From: Ruminococcaceae bacterium D5
Lineage (GTDB): Bacteria > Bacillota > Clostridia > Oscillospirales > Ruminococcaceae
DNA length: 64,000 nt
Assembly: GCA_900113995.1 (NCBI GenBank)
Contig: FORK01000012.1
Location: forward strand, 37,010 to 101,009
Direction of reading: 5' to 3'
Each line of letters opens with the position of its first letter. Position 1 is the first letter of the stretch. Position numbers and translations under genes: made by a program. Below are positions 27,383 to 36,003 of the stretch, piece after piece. The notes under the pieces were generated by a model. It was not told where the DNA came from. It saw only the letters and a program-made list of their open reading frames with translations, and did not search any database.

Positions 27383-28216
27383 TTAGAGTTCCTCGAGCAG
27401 CAAAAGCATTCCGTCGATAAATTTTTTGACGTTTCCTTTGCCGCCCTTCTGCCGTTTCCCGCGGATCAGATCCATCTCCGCGCGAAGCTCCTCATAGGGA
27501 AAAAGCACCGGCCCGCAGCGGACGAAGGTGTCGTCGGTGAAATCCTCAAGGCCCATGCTGGCAAGATTGGCCATCCCTTTGGCAATCGCCCGGCGCACCC
27601 GCTGTTCCATCGTTTTGGGGTCGGGGCTCAGCGCTTCGCAGAGCTGGCCGACGCTGACCTGCGTGACGGGCATCTTCTGTTCGAGCAGGTAGAGGCAGAT
27701 CTTCAGGATATCCTCGGCACCCTTTTCGGAGGAAATGCCGAGCTGGCCGAGGATGAGCTGCAGCTTTCTTTTGCGGGAGGAATCATCCAGCCGCACCTGC
27801 TGCGGAGCCGCGGTAATCATCTGGCGGATATGGGAAAGCTTGCGCTCGCTTTCAATCTGGCGTGAGACAGCTTCGACGACCGACCGCACTTCAATGAGGT
27901 TGATCGGCTTGGAAATAAAAAAATCAACCCCCGCGTCATAGGCCCGCCCGACAAGCTCCTTGGCGGAAACCTGCGAGATCATGATGCAGCGTGCCGGGCA
28001 GCCGAGCGACTTCAGCTCCCGGACCAGGCTCACTCCGTCCAGCTCGGGCATCAGAAAATCGGCCAGAACGATGTCGGGATCAAGCTTCGCGATATACAGC
28101 GGATCAGCCGCCGTTTCCCCGGAGCTTCCACAGACCTCCCCAAGGCCGCAGCTTTCAATAATTTCTTCCAGAATGCTGATGACCGAGGGATCATCCTCGG
28201 CGATGTAAATTCTCAT
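27383..28216 (-). CDS. GlnL/YcbB-type response regulator
   Basis: 277 residues. Receiver domain at 1-125: IAEDDPSV, phospho-acceptor Asp in PDIVLADFLMPELDG, MISQ, and FFISKPINLIE with the conserved Lys-Pro. The C-terminal half is the GlnL/YcbB type DNA-binding domain rather than a winged helix (SVGQLCEALSPDPKTMEQRVRRAIAKG). In B. subtilis GlnL activates glutamine use genes, but no glutaminase or glutamine transporter is adjacent. ATG 28216 overlaps the histidine kinase stop by four bases. Confidence 0.88.
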   Translation of the reverse strand: MRIYIAEDDPSVISILEEIIESCGLGEVCGSSGETAADPLYIAKLDPDIVLADFLMPELDGVSLVRELKSLGCPARCIMISQVSAKELVGRAYDAGVDFFISKPINLIEVRSVVEAVSRQIESERKLSHIRQMITAAPQQVRLDDSSRKRKLQLILGQLGISSEKGAEDILKICLYLLEQKMPVTQVSVGQLCEALSPDPKTMEQRVRRAIAKGMANLASMGLEDFTDDTFVRCGPVLFPYEELRAEMDLIRGKRQKGGKGNVKKFIDGMLLLLEEL

Positions 28217-29481
28217 TCGTTCGCCTCCTCCAGTCTCGCGGCGGGGATCAGGATGGTGAAACGGGTGCAAAGCCCCGGCCGGGTTTCCACGCCGATCGTC
28301 CCGCCAAGCTGCTCCTCGACCGTCATTTTGACTCCCGGCAGGCCTACGCCGCGGGCAATGCTGCCGGTCTTCTCATCGAACTTGGTGGAAAAGCCCATGG
28401 TAAAAATATAGTCCAGATGCCGCGCGGAAATCCCCGGTCCATCATCCTCAACGGTGAAACGGTAAGAGGGGCCGTCCTTCTCCTCACGAATCAGGATCGT
28501 TCCCTGCCCGGCACCGGATTCGACCGCTTCCACTGCGTTGACAACAAGGTTTTTGAGCACCGACATGAGGGCATAGTGGTCCCGGGTGCAGAAGTCATGA
28601 CCGCAGCGGAAATCCAGGGTGATGCGCAGCCCTTTCTGTTCGATCTGGCGCTGACAGTAGCTTTTGAGCATCCGCAGAAGATCCTGAAACCGCATCGTCC
28701 CCTGCTGCTCTGCTGCGGCAAGCTCTTCTTTCATCCCCTGCATGATCCGGATATAGTCCTTTTTGACCTCATGGACATCCCGCGCAATGGCGAGGGCGAG
28801 CGCCCGGTCGTCGGATTCGTGCTCCAGCCTTTCATAGAGGCGGTAGGCGTTGCTCATAATCCCTTCAATTTCCTCGGTGTTTTTCTGCATGAAGTAAAGC
28901 TCGTTCTTGAGCGCGGTGGTCATCAAAAAGAGCCGCTGGTAGCGCCGTTCGTGCTCCTCGCGGGTCAGCAGAAGCTGGTGGCGCCGGATCAGGCCCAGCA
29001 GCAGCGACGCGGTGAAGGCGCGGATCAGCGCAACCAGCATCAGGGTGGAACAGATTTCCCTGCTGGCGGGGAAATCGCGGATGCGCAGCACGCTCTCCAG
29101 AAGGTTGGACAAAAAGTCACAGAAGAGGGCAGAGATCCCTGTCCAGACGGTTGTGGGAAAACATCCTCGGCCCCGGGCCATCAGGCCGAAGAGGAGTCCG
29201 TAGAACAGATAGAAAAACGCGCCCGGAAGGTTTTGGGAAACGGCTTCGACAGGGGAAACGTCTCCTGCGAGATCCATCAGAAAGCGTGCGGTAAAAACCA
29301 TCAATGCGGTAAGCGCTCCGGTGCGGCAGGCGTCGCGTGCCTCTCCAAAGGCGGAAAGCAGCACCGGGAACAGCACTGCGGCCGCTGAAAAACGGAAATC
29401 CGCAATGGAAAAGCCGAAATAGAATTCGGACGAGATCACAACGGCCGCTCCGATCAGCAGCGGATGACGGAGGCCCCTCAT
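28213..29481 (-). CDS. GlnK/YcbA-type sensor histidine kinase
   Basis: 422 residues. Five or six membrane helices occupy residues 8-170, followed by a coiled DHp region with the phospho-accepting His in IARDVHEVKKDYIRI, and the ATPase domain: N box LKNLVVNAVEAVE, G1 VEDDGPGIS, F/G2 TGSIARGVGLPGVKMTVEEQLGG. This arrangement is that of the YcbA/GlnK family, partner of the response regulator it overlaps. The membrane sensor binds an unknown signal. It is the first gene of its two-gene operon. Confidence 0.88.
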   Translation of the reverse strand: MRGLRHPLLIGAAVVISSEFYFGFSIADFRFSAAAVLFPVLLSAFGEARDACRTGALTALMVFTARFLMDLAGDVSPVEAVSQNLPGAFFYLFYGLLFGLMARGRGCFPTTVWTGISALFCDFLSNLLESVLRIRDFPASREICSTLMLVALIRAFTASLLLGLIRRHQLLLTREEHERRYQRLFLMTTALKNELYFMQKNTEEIEGIMSNAYRLYERLEHESDDRALALAIARDVHEVKKDYIRIMQGMKEELAAAEQQGTMRFQDLLRMLKSYCQRQIEQKGLRITLDFRCGHDFCTRDHYALMSVLKNLVVNAVEAVESGAGQGTILIREEKDGPSYRFTVEDDGPGISARHLDYIFTMGFSTKFDEKTGSIARGVGLPGVKMTVEEQLGGTIGVETRPGLCTRFTILIPAARLEEANE

Positions 29482-29951
29482 CTGTTCCCCTCCCCCACTT
29501 GTTTGACCGCGAAAATCAAGCGGTCCCTGTATTTATTGTAAAGGATGCGGGGCGAAGAGCAAGAGGAAAATGACGATTTTTTACAGTTTCTGTATGCTTG
29601 CCGGAAAGTGCGGCAGTCAAAGCCTTCGTCCAAACCAGAGGCTTGAATTGGCTTTGATGGGGCCCGATACCGGGCAGGTGTTCCCGCTCTCAGATGGTCC
29701 GGTGAGCAGAACATCCGAACGGCGAACGGCGTTACTTGCGCAGCACCGTCCGCCATCAATGTCATACCCATTCGCAGCAGCGTGCAGGCTGGCCCATCGT
29801 TCTGTTGCAACTCAAATAGCGAAGCGTCTTCTATCGCGACCTTTTGTGATTTGGGGGCAGGATGCTTGCCGGCTCGCCTTGTTTGCAGCTTGAAGCCAAC
29901 GTTTTCCCTCACCGGCAGAGAGGATGGTTTCGTTCGCTGAAGCGATGACCC
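29482..29951. other. Intergenic space with decayed-looking sequence
   Basis: A leftward frame of 171 codons is open through 29478-29993, but it runs into the terminator and has no ribosome site. Its sequence has no family I know. An inverted pair (CAAAGCCTTCGTCCAAACC with GGCTTGAATTGGCTTTG) sits at 29618-29656. I regard it as non-coding or a relic. Confidence 0.4.
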
Positions 29952-29990
29952 AAAAAACAGGCGCGGCAAAATAGCCGCGCCTGTTTTTGT
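29952..29990. terminator. Terminator after the opine dehydrogenase operon
   Basis: AACAGGCGCGGC / GCCGCGCCTGTT stem with a six-base loop; A-run on one side and T-run on the other, so it can act leftward on the operon. Confidence 0.8.
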
Positions 29991-30003
29991 CATGATAAGG
30001 GCA

Positions 30004-31080
30004 TCAGCCCTGAAGGGCGTTCAGCAGTGCTTTTTTATCCTTGCCCTGAATACCCAAGCGTTCCATGCTGCGGCCGGATGCTGCGAAATCAACGCCCAGC
30101 AGGCCGCCTGTGAGAATAATGACCGAATCGATGACCGGAGTGGGGACCCCCGCCGCTCTGCCGAGAGCTGCCATCGGCACCAGCCCCATCGGGACATCCT
30201 CGGTCAGCAGGCGGGAATCAAGCTTGGCGGGCGCCAGAATCGGCTCGTGCGCCTTAACCATATGCGCCACCTGCCACAGTTCGTCGGCCTCGGCGTGATA
30301 ATAGCGGCGGTAGGATTCCCGCATGCTCATCAGATGAACGCCGTAAGCGGCACCGACTGCAAGGCGCTCGGCGTCAAGGCGCTCCATCAGCCGTCCGACC
30401 GAGGGAGTGATGCCATCAAAATAATGGCGGAAGCTCTCACCGCTCTCGATGCGTCCGGCGTTGAGCAGCACGGGAATCGGATGGACGACGGTATTGAAGT
30501 TGTTCAGGCTGGTTTCAAGCACATTCTGAGCCGGAACAAGCTGGGGATAAACGTCGCGCAGCTCATCGATGATCCGGCCGGTGTCGGATGCGGGCAGCGC
30601 GGCGAGCGAAAGCTCATCCTTGACGCCGGTGATAGTGGCTACTCCGTCGTGGCTGCGGGCCGCGTAGAAAAGGCTGTTGGTTTCAGCCAGCTTAATCTTT
30701 GCAGTGCAGCCGAGCCGGTCGAACACCGCCCGGAATTCCAGTGCTCCGCCGGTTGCGCCCGGGCAGATGATCACCGTCTGTCCGTCGGTCAGGCAGGGCG
30801 CGAGCTGCCCGGCGGCAAAGGCGTGGGCAAAGGCGGGCAGGACGACGAAGATGATCTCTGCCTCCCGCACCGCTTCGGAAACCTCGGCGGTCACGAGGTC
30901 GAGCTTCGCAAAGCCGGTTTTGTCAACCCCTTCGAGCCGGATTCCGCCCTGCGCCAGAATCGGCGCAAGGAACTCGGGAAAACGGTCGTACAGAGCGACG
31001 TGCTTGCCGCAAAGCTTGAGATAAGCCGAGATGACCTGGCCGCCGTTGCCTGCGCCCAGTACGGCAAAATTCCGCTTCAT
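30004..31080 (-). CDS. NAD/NADP octopine/nopaline (opine) dehydrogenase family protein
   Basis: 358 residues. N-terminal Rossmann fold with LGAGNGGQVISAYLKLCG, ICPGATGGALEF and KLAETNSLFYAAR; the C-terminal helical opine dehydrogenase domain begins near residue 185 with NNFNTVVHPIPVLLNAGRIE, which carries the conserved His of this family. Such enzymes join an amino acid and an alpha-keto acid reductively, or split the product. The third gene of the symporter / cyclodeaminase / opine dehydrogenase operon; 12 bases separate it from the gene before. Substrate unknown. Confidence 0.85.
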   Translation of the reverse strand: MKRNFAVLGAGNGGQVISAYLKLCGKHVALYDRFPEFLAPILAQGGIRLEGVDKTGFAKLDLVTAEVSEAVREAEIIFVVLPAFAHAFAAGQLAPCLTDGQTVIICPGATGGALEFRAVFDRLGCTAKIKLAETNSLFYAARSHDGVATITGVKDELSLAALPASDTGRIIDELRDVYPQLVPAQNVLETSLNNFNTVVHPIPVLLNAGRIESGESFRHYFDGITPSVGRLMERLDAERLAVGAAYGVHLMSMRESYRRYYHAEADELWQVAHMVKAHEPILAPAKLDSRLLTEDVPMGLVPMAALGRAAGVPTPVIDSVIILTGGLLGVDFAASGRSMERLGIQGKDKKALLNALQG

Positions 31081-31092
31081 ATTCCGCGCCTC

Positions 31093-32094
31093 TCAGTTGT
31101 CGAAGGAGAAGTTCTCGCCCAGGCCCAGCGAGAAAGCCTTTCGGTAGGCGATTCCGGCGACTGCAACATCGAGGCAGCCCATTCCGATCGGCACAACCAG
31201 AAGCTTTTCTTCCTTGACGCTGCCGACCTTTTTCAGACCGGCCGCAAGCTCGCTGACGGTGCAGTAGACGCTGTCCGCCGTAATCTGGCCGCGCTCGGCA
31301 AGAGACTTGAGGTTGCCGCGGTGCAGGCACTGGGCCACATGGTCGCAGATGAGCTTCGAAGCGCCGAGAATGGCTTCATCGTCGCACTCCTGATAGGAAC
31401 CCATCGCAAAGTAAACGGTGCCCTTTTCCAGCCATTCTCCCTTGAGGAAAGCCTGGGTGGCGGGGGTTACGGTGATCACCGCATCGGCCTTGGCGGCCTC
31501 CTTGGGAGTCTTGGCGATGATGATCTCGCCCTGAACCAGCGGAGCCATCTCCGCCTTGAAGCGCTCGGCAGCCGCGGGGACAGGGTCATAGACATAGAGC
31601 TTTTTGACGTTGAAGATGCTGGTCAGCGCCATCGTTTGGGTGCGCCCCTGAACACCCGCGCCGTACAGACCGACGGTAATATCCTTCTGTTCCTTGAGAA
31701 GGTAGCGCAGGATGACGGCAGTCTGAGCGCCGGTTCTCATATTGGTGATCCAGGCGCCGTCCATCACCGCAAGAAAATCGCCGTAGTTCGGCTCAACCAG
31801 CATGATGAGGGCGTTGATGAAGGGGCGTCCGATTTCGCGGCGTCCCAGACCGAAACCGCCGGCCCATTTCTGTCCGGCCATGTTCTGCCATGCGATGTAG
31901 GCGGGCATCGCGTTGAGCGAGGCCTTATAGGGCAGGTTGGTCGGCTCGCTGTCTCCGAGATTGAGGTTCAGCTTGGTGGGATTGATCGTCTTCCCCTCGC
32001 CGAGGTCGACGAAGGTGCGGTCGACGATTTCGATCACGTCGCGCATGGTGATCAGCTTTTTGATCTGCGATTCGCTGAGAAGCATGGTGTTCAT
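31093..32094 (-). CDS. Ornithine cyclodeaminase / mu-crystallin family protein
   Basis: 333 residues. NAD(P)-binding fold with VGLYGAGVQGRTQTMAL and the family segment LGRREIGRPFINALIMLVEP; N-terminal substrate domain with FVDLGEGKTINPTKLNL. Members deaminate ornithine to proline, reduce imino acids, or (SbnB type) act on opine-like amino-carboxyethyl glutamates. With an opine dehydrogenase next door the last type of chemistry deserves thought. I chose ATG 32094 after AGGAGG; the longer upstream frame is out of character. Confidence 0.88.
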   Translation of the reverse strand: MNTMLLSESQIKKLITMRDVIEIVDRTFVDLGEGKTINPTKLNLNLGDSEPTNLPYKASLNAMPAYIAWQNMAGQKWAGGFGLGRREIGRPFINALIMLVEPNYGDFLAVMDGAWITNMRTGAQTAVILRYLLKEQKDITVGLYGAGVQGRTQTMALTSIFNVKKLYVYDPVPAAAERFKAEMAPLVQGEIIIAKTPKEAAKADAVITVTPATQAFLKGEWLEKGTVYFAMGSYQECDDEAILGASKLICDHVAQCLHRGNLKSLAERGQITADSVYCTVSELAAGLKKVGSVKEEKLLVVPIGMGCLDVAVAGIAYRKAFSLGLGENFSFDN

Positions 32095-32149
32095 AAGTAT
32101 TTCCTCCTTGATATGCGGTTCTTTGATGCGTTTTCTGCCTGCCGGCAGA

Positions 32150-33574
32150 TTATTTCGTTTTCTTGGAAGCGGCCCCGACGACGACCAGGCAGACGAGCGA
32201 GGCGAGGATGCCGTAGATCGCATAGGGGAACCCGCCGGGCATGGTGATGCCCATCCTGGGCGCAAACTGAGCGAATGCACATCCGGCGACGCCGCCGACC
32301 ATGCCGGCAATGCCGCTGGCAGGCGTGAGGATGTTCCTGTTGCGGAACGCATAGCCGCAGTAAATCGGCACCAGAAGTCCGGAAGCGGAGTAGGCATAGG
32401 AAGCGACGATCAGATTGAGCACCTGTGGGAATGCAATGGCCATCGCAACCGCAAGAACTGCGACGACGACGGTGCAGATCCGGGAGACGCTCAGCAGCTT
32501 GCGGTCATCGGCGCCGGGATTGATGAACTGCTTGTAAATGTCCTGCGTCAGGTTGACTGAGACAGATTGCAGGGCGCTGTCTGTGGTGGAGATGATGGTG
32601 GTGGCGATAAAGCCGCTGAACAGCGCGACCGCCCAGGTCGGAATCTGGGTCAGAAACCAACCGGTAGCCATCTCGGGAGCCAGTTCCGGATTGACGGCGC
32701 GGCAGGCGTTGCCGATGACAACAACCCAAAGCTCAATGGCGGCGATCAGGATGCCGCCGACAATCAGGGTGCGGCGGGCGTTTTTGGCCGAGTTGGCGGC
32801 ACAGACCCGCTGAAAGGTCATCTGGTTGGTCATCATGCCCGGGGTCGCGGCGATGAACCAGAGCGCGGTGGTGGGGATTCCGGCGGCAAGCAGGCCGCTG
32901 GGGAAGGAGAGAACCGACGGGTCGGGGTGGTTGGCGAGGATGTTCCCCCAGCCGCCGCCCATGTCCAGCGCGAGGAAGCCGGTCAGCGCGCAGAGGCAGA
33001 GCATGATGACGCCGAACACGAAGTCGGTCCATGCGACGGCGTTAAAACCGGAGGGAATGGTGAAGATAACGCAGATGATCGTTACAGCGACGATGAGAAC
33101 ATTCAGATCGATGCCGGTGATCGACTGATAGAGCTTGGCGAAAGCGGTTGCCTGCGAAGCGATCCAGCCGAAGGGAACGACCATCGCCATCACAGCGCCG
33201 ACCAGCATCAGAAAGCGGTTTTTGCCATAGACCTTTTCCAGAATATCCGGAATGGTGGTAAACTCATTTTCACGCAGCCACGCCGCGATGACGGCCATGA
33301 TAAAGCAGCCCGCCGCGCCGCAGATGCCGTAGGCGAGGGGTGCGAGGCCGAAGCTGTAGCCGATGCTGACATGTCCGACCAGAACGCCGCCGCCGACCAG
33401 CGTGGCGAACTGGGTAAATACGATGACGTAGGAGGGAAGCCTTCTTCCTCCGATCGCCCAATCTTCGGCGGTAACGGTTTTCCTCTGAAAATAGAGGGCG
33501 ATTCCGAATCCGATGCACATGACAATCGCAGTGCTGACAAGCACCAAAATTGTGCCGCTTGTTGATACCGACAT
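32150..33574 (-). CDS. Sodium:solute symporter (SSS family)
   Basis: 474 residues with about 13 membrane helices. SSS landmarks: EDWAIGGRRLPSYVIVFTQFATLVGGG near the start, VIPFGW-like helix around residue 130, WFIAATPGMMTNQMTFQRV and the STTDSALQSVSVNLTQDIYK sodium-site region. It imports an organic solute with Na+, likely an amino acid or its derivative, judging from the two enzymes encoded downstream. ATG 33574 follows AGGAGG. First gene of the operon, 55 bases before the cyclodeaminase gene. Confidence 0.9.
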   Translation of the reverse strand: MSVSTSGTILVLVSTAIVMCIGFGIALYFQRKTVTAEDWAIGGRRLPSYVIVFTQFATLVGGGVLVGHVSIGYSFGLAPLAYGICGAAGCFIMAVIAAWLRENEFTTIPDILEKVYGKNRFLMLVGAVMAMVVPFGWIASQATAFAKLYQSITGIDLNVLIVAVTIICVIFTIPSGFNAVAWTDFVFGVIMLCLCALTGFLALDMGGGWGNILANHPDPSVLSFPSGLLAAGIPTTALWFIAATPGMMTNQMTFQRVCAANSAKNARRTLIVGGILIAAIELWVVVIGNACRAVNPELAPEMATGWFLTQIPTWAVALFSGFIATTIISTTDSALQSVSVNLTQDIYKQFINPGADDRKLLSVSRICTVVVAVLAVAMAIAFPQVLNLIVASYAYSASGLLVPIYCGYAFRNRNILTPASGIAGMVGGVAGCAFAQFAPRMGITMPGGFPYAIYGILASLVCLVVVGAASKKTK

Positions 33575-33636
33575 GATGTTTCCTCCTGTTAGTGGCAAAA
33601 TCGATTCTCTTTCGATATGGGAAAGAGTTACATTTT

Positions 33637-33680
33637 ATTATAAAACGCTTCACAAAAAAGTCAAGATATTAACACGTTAA
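33637..33680 (-). promoter_or_regulatory. Promoter and possible operator of the symporter operon
   Basis: Leftward TTGACT (33664-33659), 16-base spacer, TATAAT (33642-33637). Immediately upstream of the -35 sits the inverted repeat TTAAC-AC-GTTAA (33669-33680), a possible regulator site. The leader to the start is about 60 bases. Confidence 0.7.
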
Positions 33681-33797
33681 ATGGGTAAATCAATGTGGAA
33701 AAATTGCAGCATTTCCCGCAGGCTTTTTTGGACAAAACGGCAATTGGCGCATTTTTATGAGGTGCATTCACATAAAATGAAGAAGGAAAGCGGGACG

Positions 33798-34610
33798 ATG
33801 CGGCAAAGGGGGAGAAAAGCGGTGACCGGACGAAGAATCAGGGTGGATTCCCGAAGAAGAAGGCAGCCCGTGGGACATGGAGAGGGCTTCCTTCTGGCGA
33901 CTCTGCTGCAGAGTGTTCTCTGCGCGATGATGCTGGCTTTAGCCTTCGCGGCGAGCCAGTACTGGGGCCTGACCGGAATCAAAAGCTGCTTTGCGGCGGC
34001 GCTTTCGCAGGAAACCGAGGCGGCCGAGGTATTTGCCGCGGTGCAGCGGGCGCGGGATTCCCAGCCGGCTGGCCGTCTGCGGGACTGGATCTCCGAGACG
34101 ATCGACGCCGCGCTGGGCCTCGGCGGACATTCGGTGCAGGACGGGAAGGGCGGTCAGCTCCCCGCAGGCGGCGATGAGCCGCCGTCCGGGATGATGGCCG
34201 CCCTTCCCGTCCTTTCGGCCGCGGCGCGGCAGCCGGTCCGAGGGGAACTGACCAGTCCCTTTGGGTACCGGGAACACCCGATCACCGGGCAGAGGGATTT
34301 CCACACCGGAACCGACCTTGCCGCACCGGAAGGGACGCCTATCGGCGCGGCTTATCCCGGAGAAGTGGTCGAGGTGGGGAAGTCGGAGGTCTACGGCAAT
34401 TATGTCACCCTGTTTCATGGCGGATTTGCTACCCGCTACTGTCACTGTGCGGCGATTACCGTCAGAGAGGGAATGAAGCTGAGACAGGGCGAGACGGTGG
34501 CGCTGGTGGGAAGCACGGGGATATCCACCGGCCCGCATCTGCATTTTGAATTGGTAATTCAGGGGAAGAACGCCGATCCGCTCTGCGGGGCGCAGGGGTG
34601 GGTCTGGTGA
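33798..34610 (+). CDS. LytM/M23 metallopeptidase, SpoIVFA-like
   Basis: 270 residues: basic N-terminus, one membrane helix at about residues 33-53, a linker, and an M23 domain from about 150 (LTSPFGYREHPITGQ). All usual zinc/catalytic residues appear present: FHTGTDL, RYCHC and HLHFE. Directly followed, with a 4-base overlap, by an M50 protease gene. That arrangement is that of spoIVFA-spoIVFB, where the LytM protein anchors and inhibits SpoIVFB and is cut by SpoIVB. Start at ATG 33798 after GAAGGAAAG; ATG 33777 is possible. Confidence 0.8.
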   Translation: MRQRGRKAVTGRRIRVDSRRRRQPVGHGEGFLLATLLQSVLCAMMLALAFAASQYWGLTGIKSCFAAALSQETEAAEVFAAVQRARDSQPAGRLRDWISETIDAALGLGGHSVQDGKGGQLPAGGDEPPSGMMAALPVLSAAARQPVRGELTSPFGYREHPITGQRDFHTGTDLAAPEGTPIGAAYPGEVVEVGKSEVYGNYVTLFHGGFATRYCHCAAITVREGMKLRQGETVALVGSTGISTGPHLHFELVIQGKNADPLCGAQGWVW

Positions 34611-35116
34611 ATGCGGCGCGGAGCAGGGTGACGGTCAGTTTCTGGTTCTTCGCACTGGCGGCAGCGTGTGCGCTTGCGGGTCAGGACATCTGCGGCCTGC
34701 TCTGTGCATCTGCAATTCATGAGGCGGGACACCTCGCGGTCATGGCTTGCTGCGGCGGCAGGATCGAGCGGTTTGAACTGGGTGCTTTCGGCGCGAAAAT
34801 ACTCCCGCGCTATCCGAAGGTTCCTTCGGCGGCGCGGGAGCTGACGGTTCTGTCCGCAGGCCCCGCCGCCGGAATTGCGGCGGGCGCGGCAGCTGCGCTG
34901 CTGGGGTTTTGGCGGTTTGCGGAGGTGAACTGGTTCCTTTCCGGCTTTAACCTTTTGCCTCTTCCGGGGCTTGACGGGGGAAGCATTCTGTCGCTTGTCC
35001 TCTGCACCCTGTTCGGAGAACGGGGGGAACGGGCGGCAGGCGCCGTGGGCCTGTTCGTTTCGGGCCTGCTTGCAGCCGCGCTGCTTCTGCTCTGTTTCAC
35101 GCGCGCTGCCATTTGA
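34607..35116 (+). CDS. M50 intramembrane metalloprotease, SpoIVFB-like
   Basis: 169 residues, mostly membrane helices. Zinc-binding HEAGH at about residues 38-42 and the second site NLLPLPGLDGG (the NPDG-type motif) identify an M50 site-2 protease. It is short and lacks a CBS domain, unlike Bacillus SpoIVFB. The probable start is GTG 34607, overlapping the stop of the LytM gene (GTGA); GTG 34598 is an alternative. Its likely role is pro-SigmaK processing, inferred from the partner gene and from SpoIVB at 8.3 kb. Its end overlaps the convergent gene by 20 bases. Confidence 0.82.
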   Translation: MNAARSRVTVSFWFFALAAACALAGQDICGLLCASAIHEAGHLAVMACCGGRIERFELGAFGAKILPRYPKVPSAARELTVLSAGPAAGIAAGAAAALLGFWRFAEVNWFLSGFNLLPLPGLDGGSILSLVLCTLFGERGERAAGAVGLFVSGLLAAALLLLCFTRAAI

Positions 35117-35531
35117 AGAGCACAACCCCTGCGATCATCATGGCAATTCCGAGGTATTTGGTCCAGTCGAAGGAGACGCGTTCGGCCCCAAGCAGACCAA
35201 AGGCGTCGATCAGCGCTGCGACAAGAAGCTGGGAGATCAGGATGATCGAGATGGAGACGGTGGGGCTCAGGCCCTGAATGCCGAGCATGACGGTAATGGT
35301 GATGACCAGACCGAGTACGCCGCCGAAAAGATAAATGCGGTTGACCTCGCCGAGCGGGCCGAAATTCCCCTGCCCAAGAATGAGCGCCGCGACGATCGAG
35401 AGGAGAAACGCGGTGCCCTGTACAAAGAGGTTGGATTCATACAGCCCGATCTTTTCGCTCAGGCGGGTGTTCATAACCCCCTGGATGCTCATCGCCATTC
35501 CGGCGATAATGCTGAATAGGATGCCTATCAT
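35097..35531 (-). CDS. YdcZ-family (DUF606) DMT transporter
   Basis: 144 residues, four or five membrane helices, half the size of normal DMT proteins, as in the YdcZ/DUF606 group. Signature: AGMAMSIQGVMNTRLSEKIG near the start and ILISQLLVAALIDAFGLLG in the second half. Such half-size proteins usually work as dimers. Substrate unknown. ATG 35531. The 3' end overlaps the M50 protease gene tail to tail. Confidence 0.88.
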   Translation of the reverse strand: MIGILFSIIAGMAMSIQGVMNTRLSEKIGLYESNLFVQGTAFLLSIVAALILGQGNFGPLGEVNRIYLFGGVLGLVITITVMLGIQGLSPTVSISIILISQLLVAALIDAFGLLGAERVSFDWTKYLGIAMMIAGVVLFKWQRA

Positions 35532-35639
35532 CGATGGTTGCCCCGTTTCGCCGCTGTGCCCGCAGGGGCGCAGCTTTTTGCCGTTAGTATGGCCGGAGAG
35601 AAGGAAAAGATGCGCGCGCCTGTATCCTGCGCGAAAAAA

Positions 35640-35666
35640 CGGCCCGCTTGTGCAGGGCCTTTTTCC
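35640..35666. terminator. Terminator after the small membrane protein pair
   Basis: GGCCC / GGGCC stem with A-run and T-run on opposite sides, just beyond the stop at 35674, reading leftward. Confidence 0.65.
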
Positions 35667-35673
35667 TGAAGGA

Positions 35674-35988
35674 TTATTTCTTTTGAAACAGAACCGATTT
35701 CAAGGCGCCTTTCGGATCGCTAACGAGAAGGATGGCGAGCCAGATAATCATACCAAGCGCGACTACAGACATGCCAAGGAAGAAATCATTCAGCATGTCC
35801 ACAGGGGCTGGCGTAAAATATTCCGCGCCAAGCTCTGCATATTCAAAACAAGCGTCGATAAACCACATCAGGGAAGAACCCCAGAACAGCCAGCAGAGCA
35901 CACCGACCTTCATTTCATTTTTTGGCGCATTTTTGTACCAAATTGCGGTACAGGTCAAAGCGGCAAATACAGATACCAGCAACGTCAT
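35674..35988 (-). CDS. Small membrane protein (TIGR03987/HsmA-like)
   Basis: 104 residues with three membrane helices (about 2-18, 29-48, 67-91) and a short charged C-terminus. The pattern FWGSSLMWFIDACFEYAELGAEYF and FLGMSVVALGMIIW resembles small hydrophobic proteins annotated TIGR03987/HsmA; that identity is from memory. Preceded by AAGGAGG and separated by only 15 bases from the gene upstream. Second gene of an operon under leader-peptide attenuation. Confidence 0.7.
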   Translation of the reverse strand: MTLLVSVFAALTCTAIWYKNAPKNEMKVGVLCWLFWGSSLMWFIDACFEYAELGAEYFTPAPVDMLNDFFLGMSVVALGMIIWLAILLVSDPKGALKSVLFQKK

Positions 35989-36003
35989 GCGAAATACACC
36001 TCC

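Noticed and set aside
29478..29993. A 171-codon leftward gene between the histidine kinase and the opine operon
   Set aside because: It starts inside a terminator, lacks a ribosome site, and its sequence shows no protein-like pattern.
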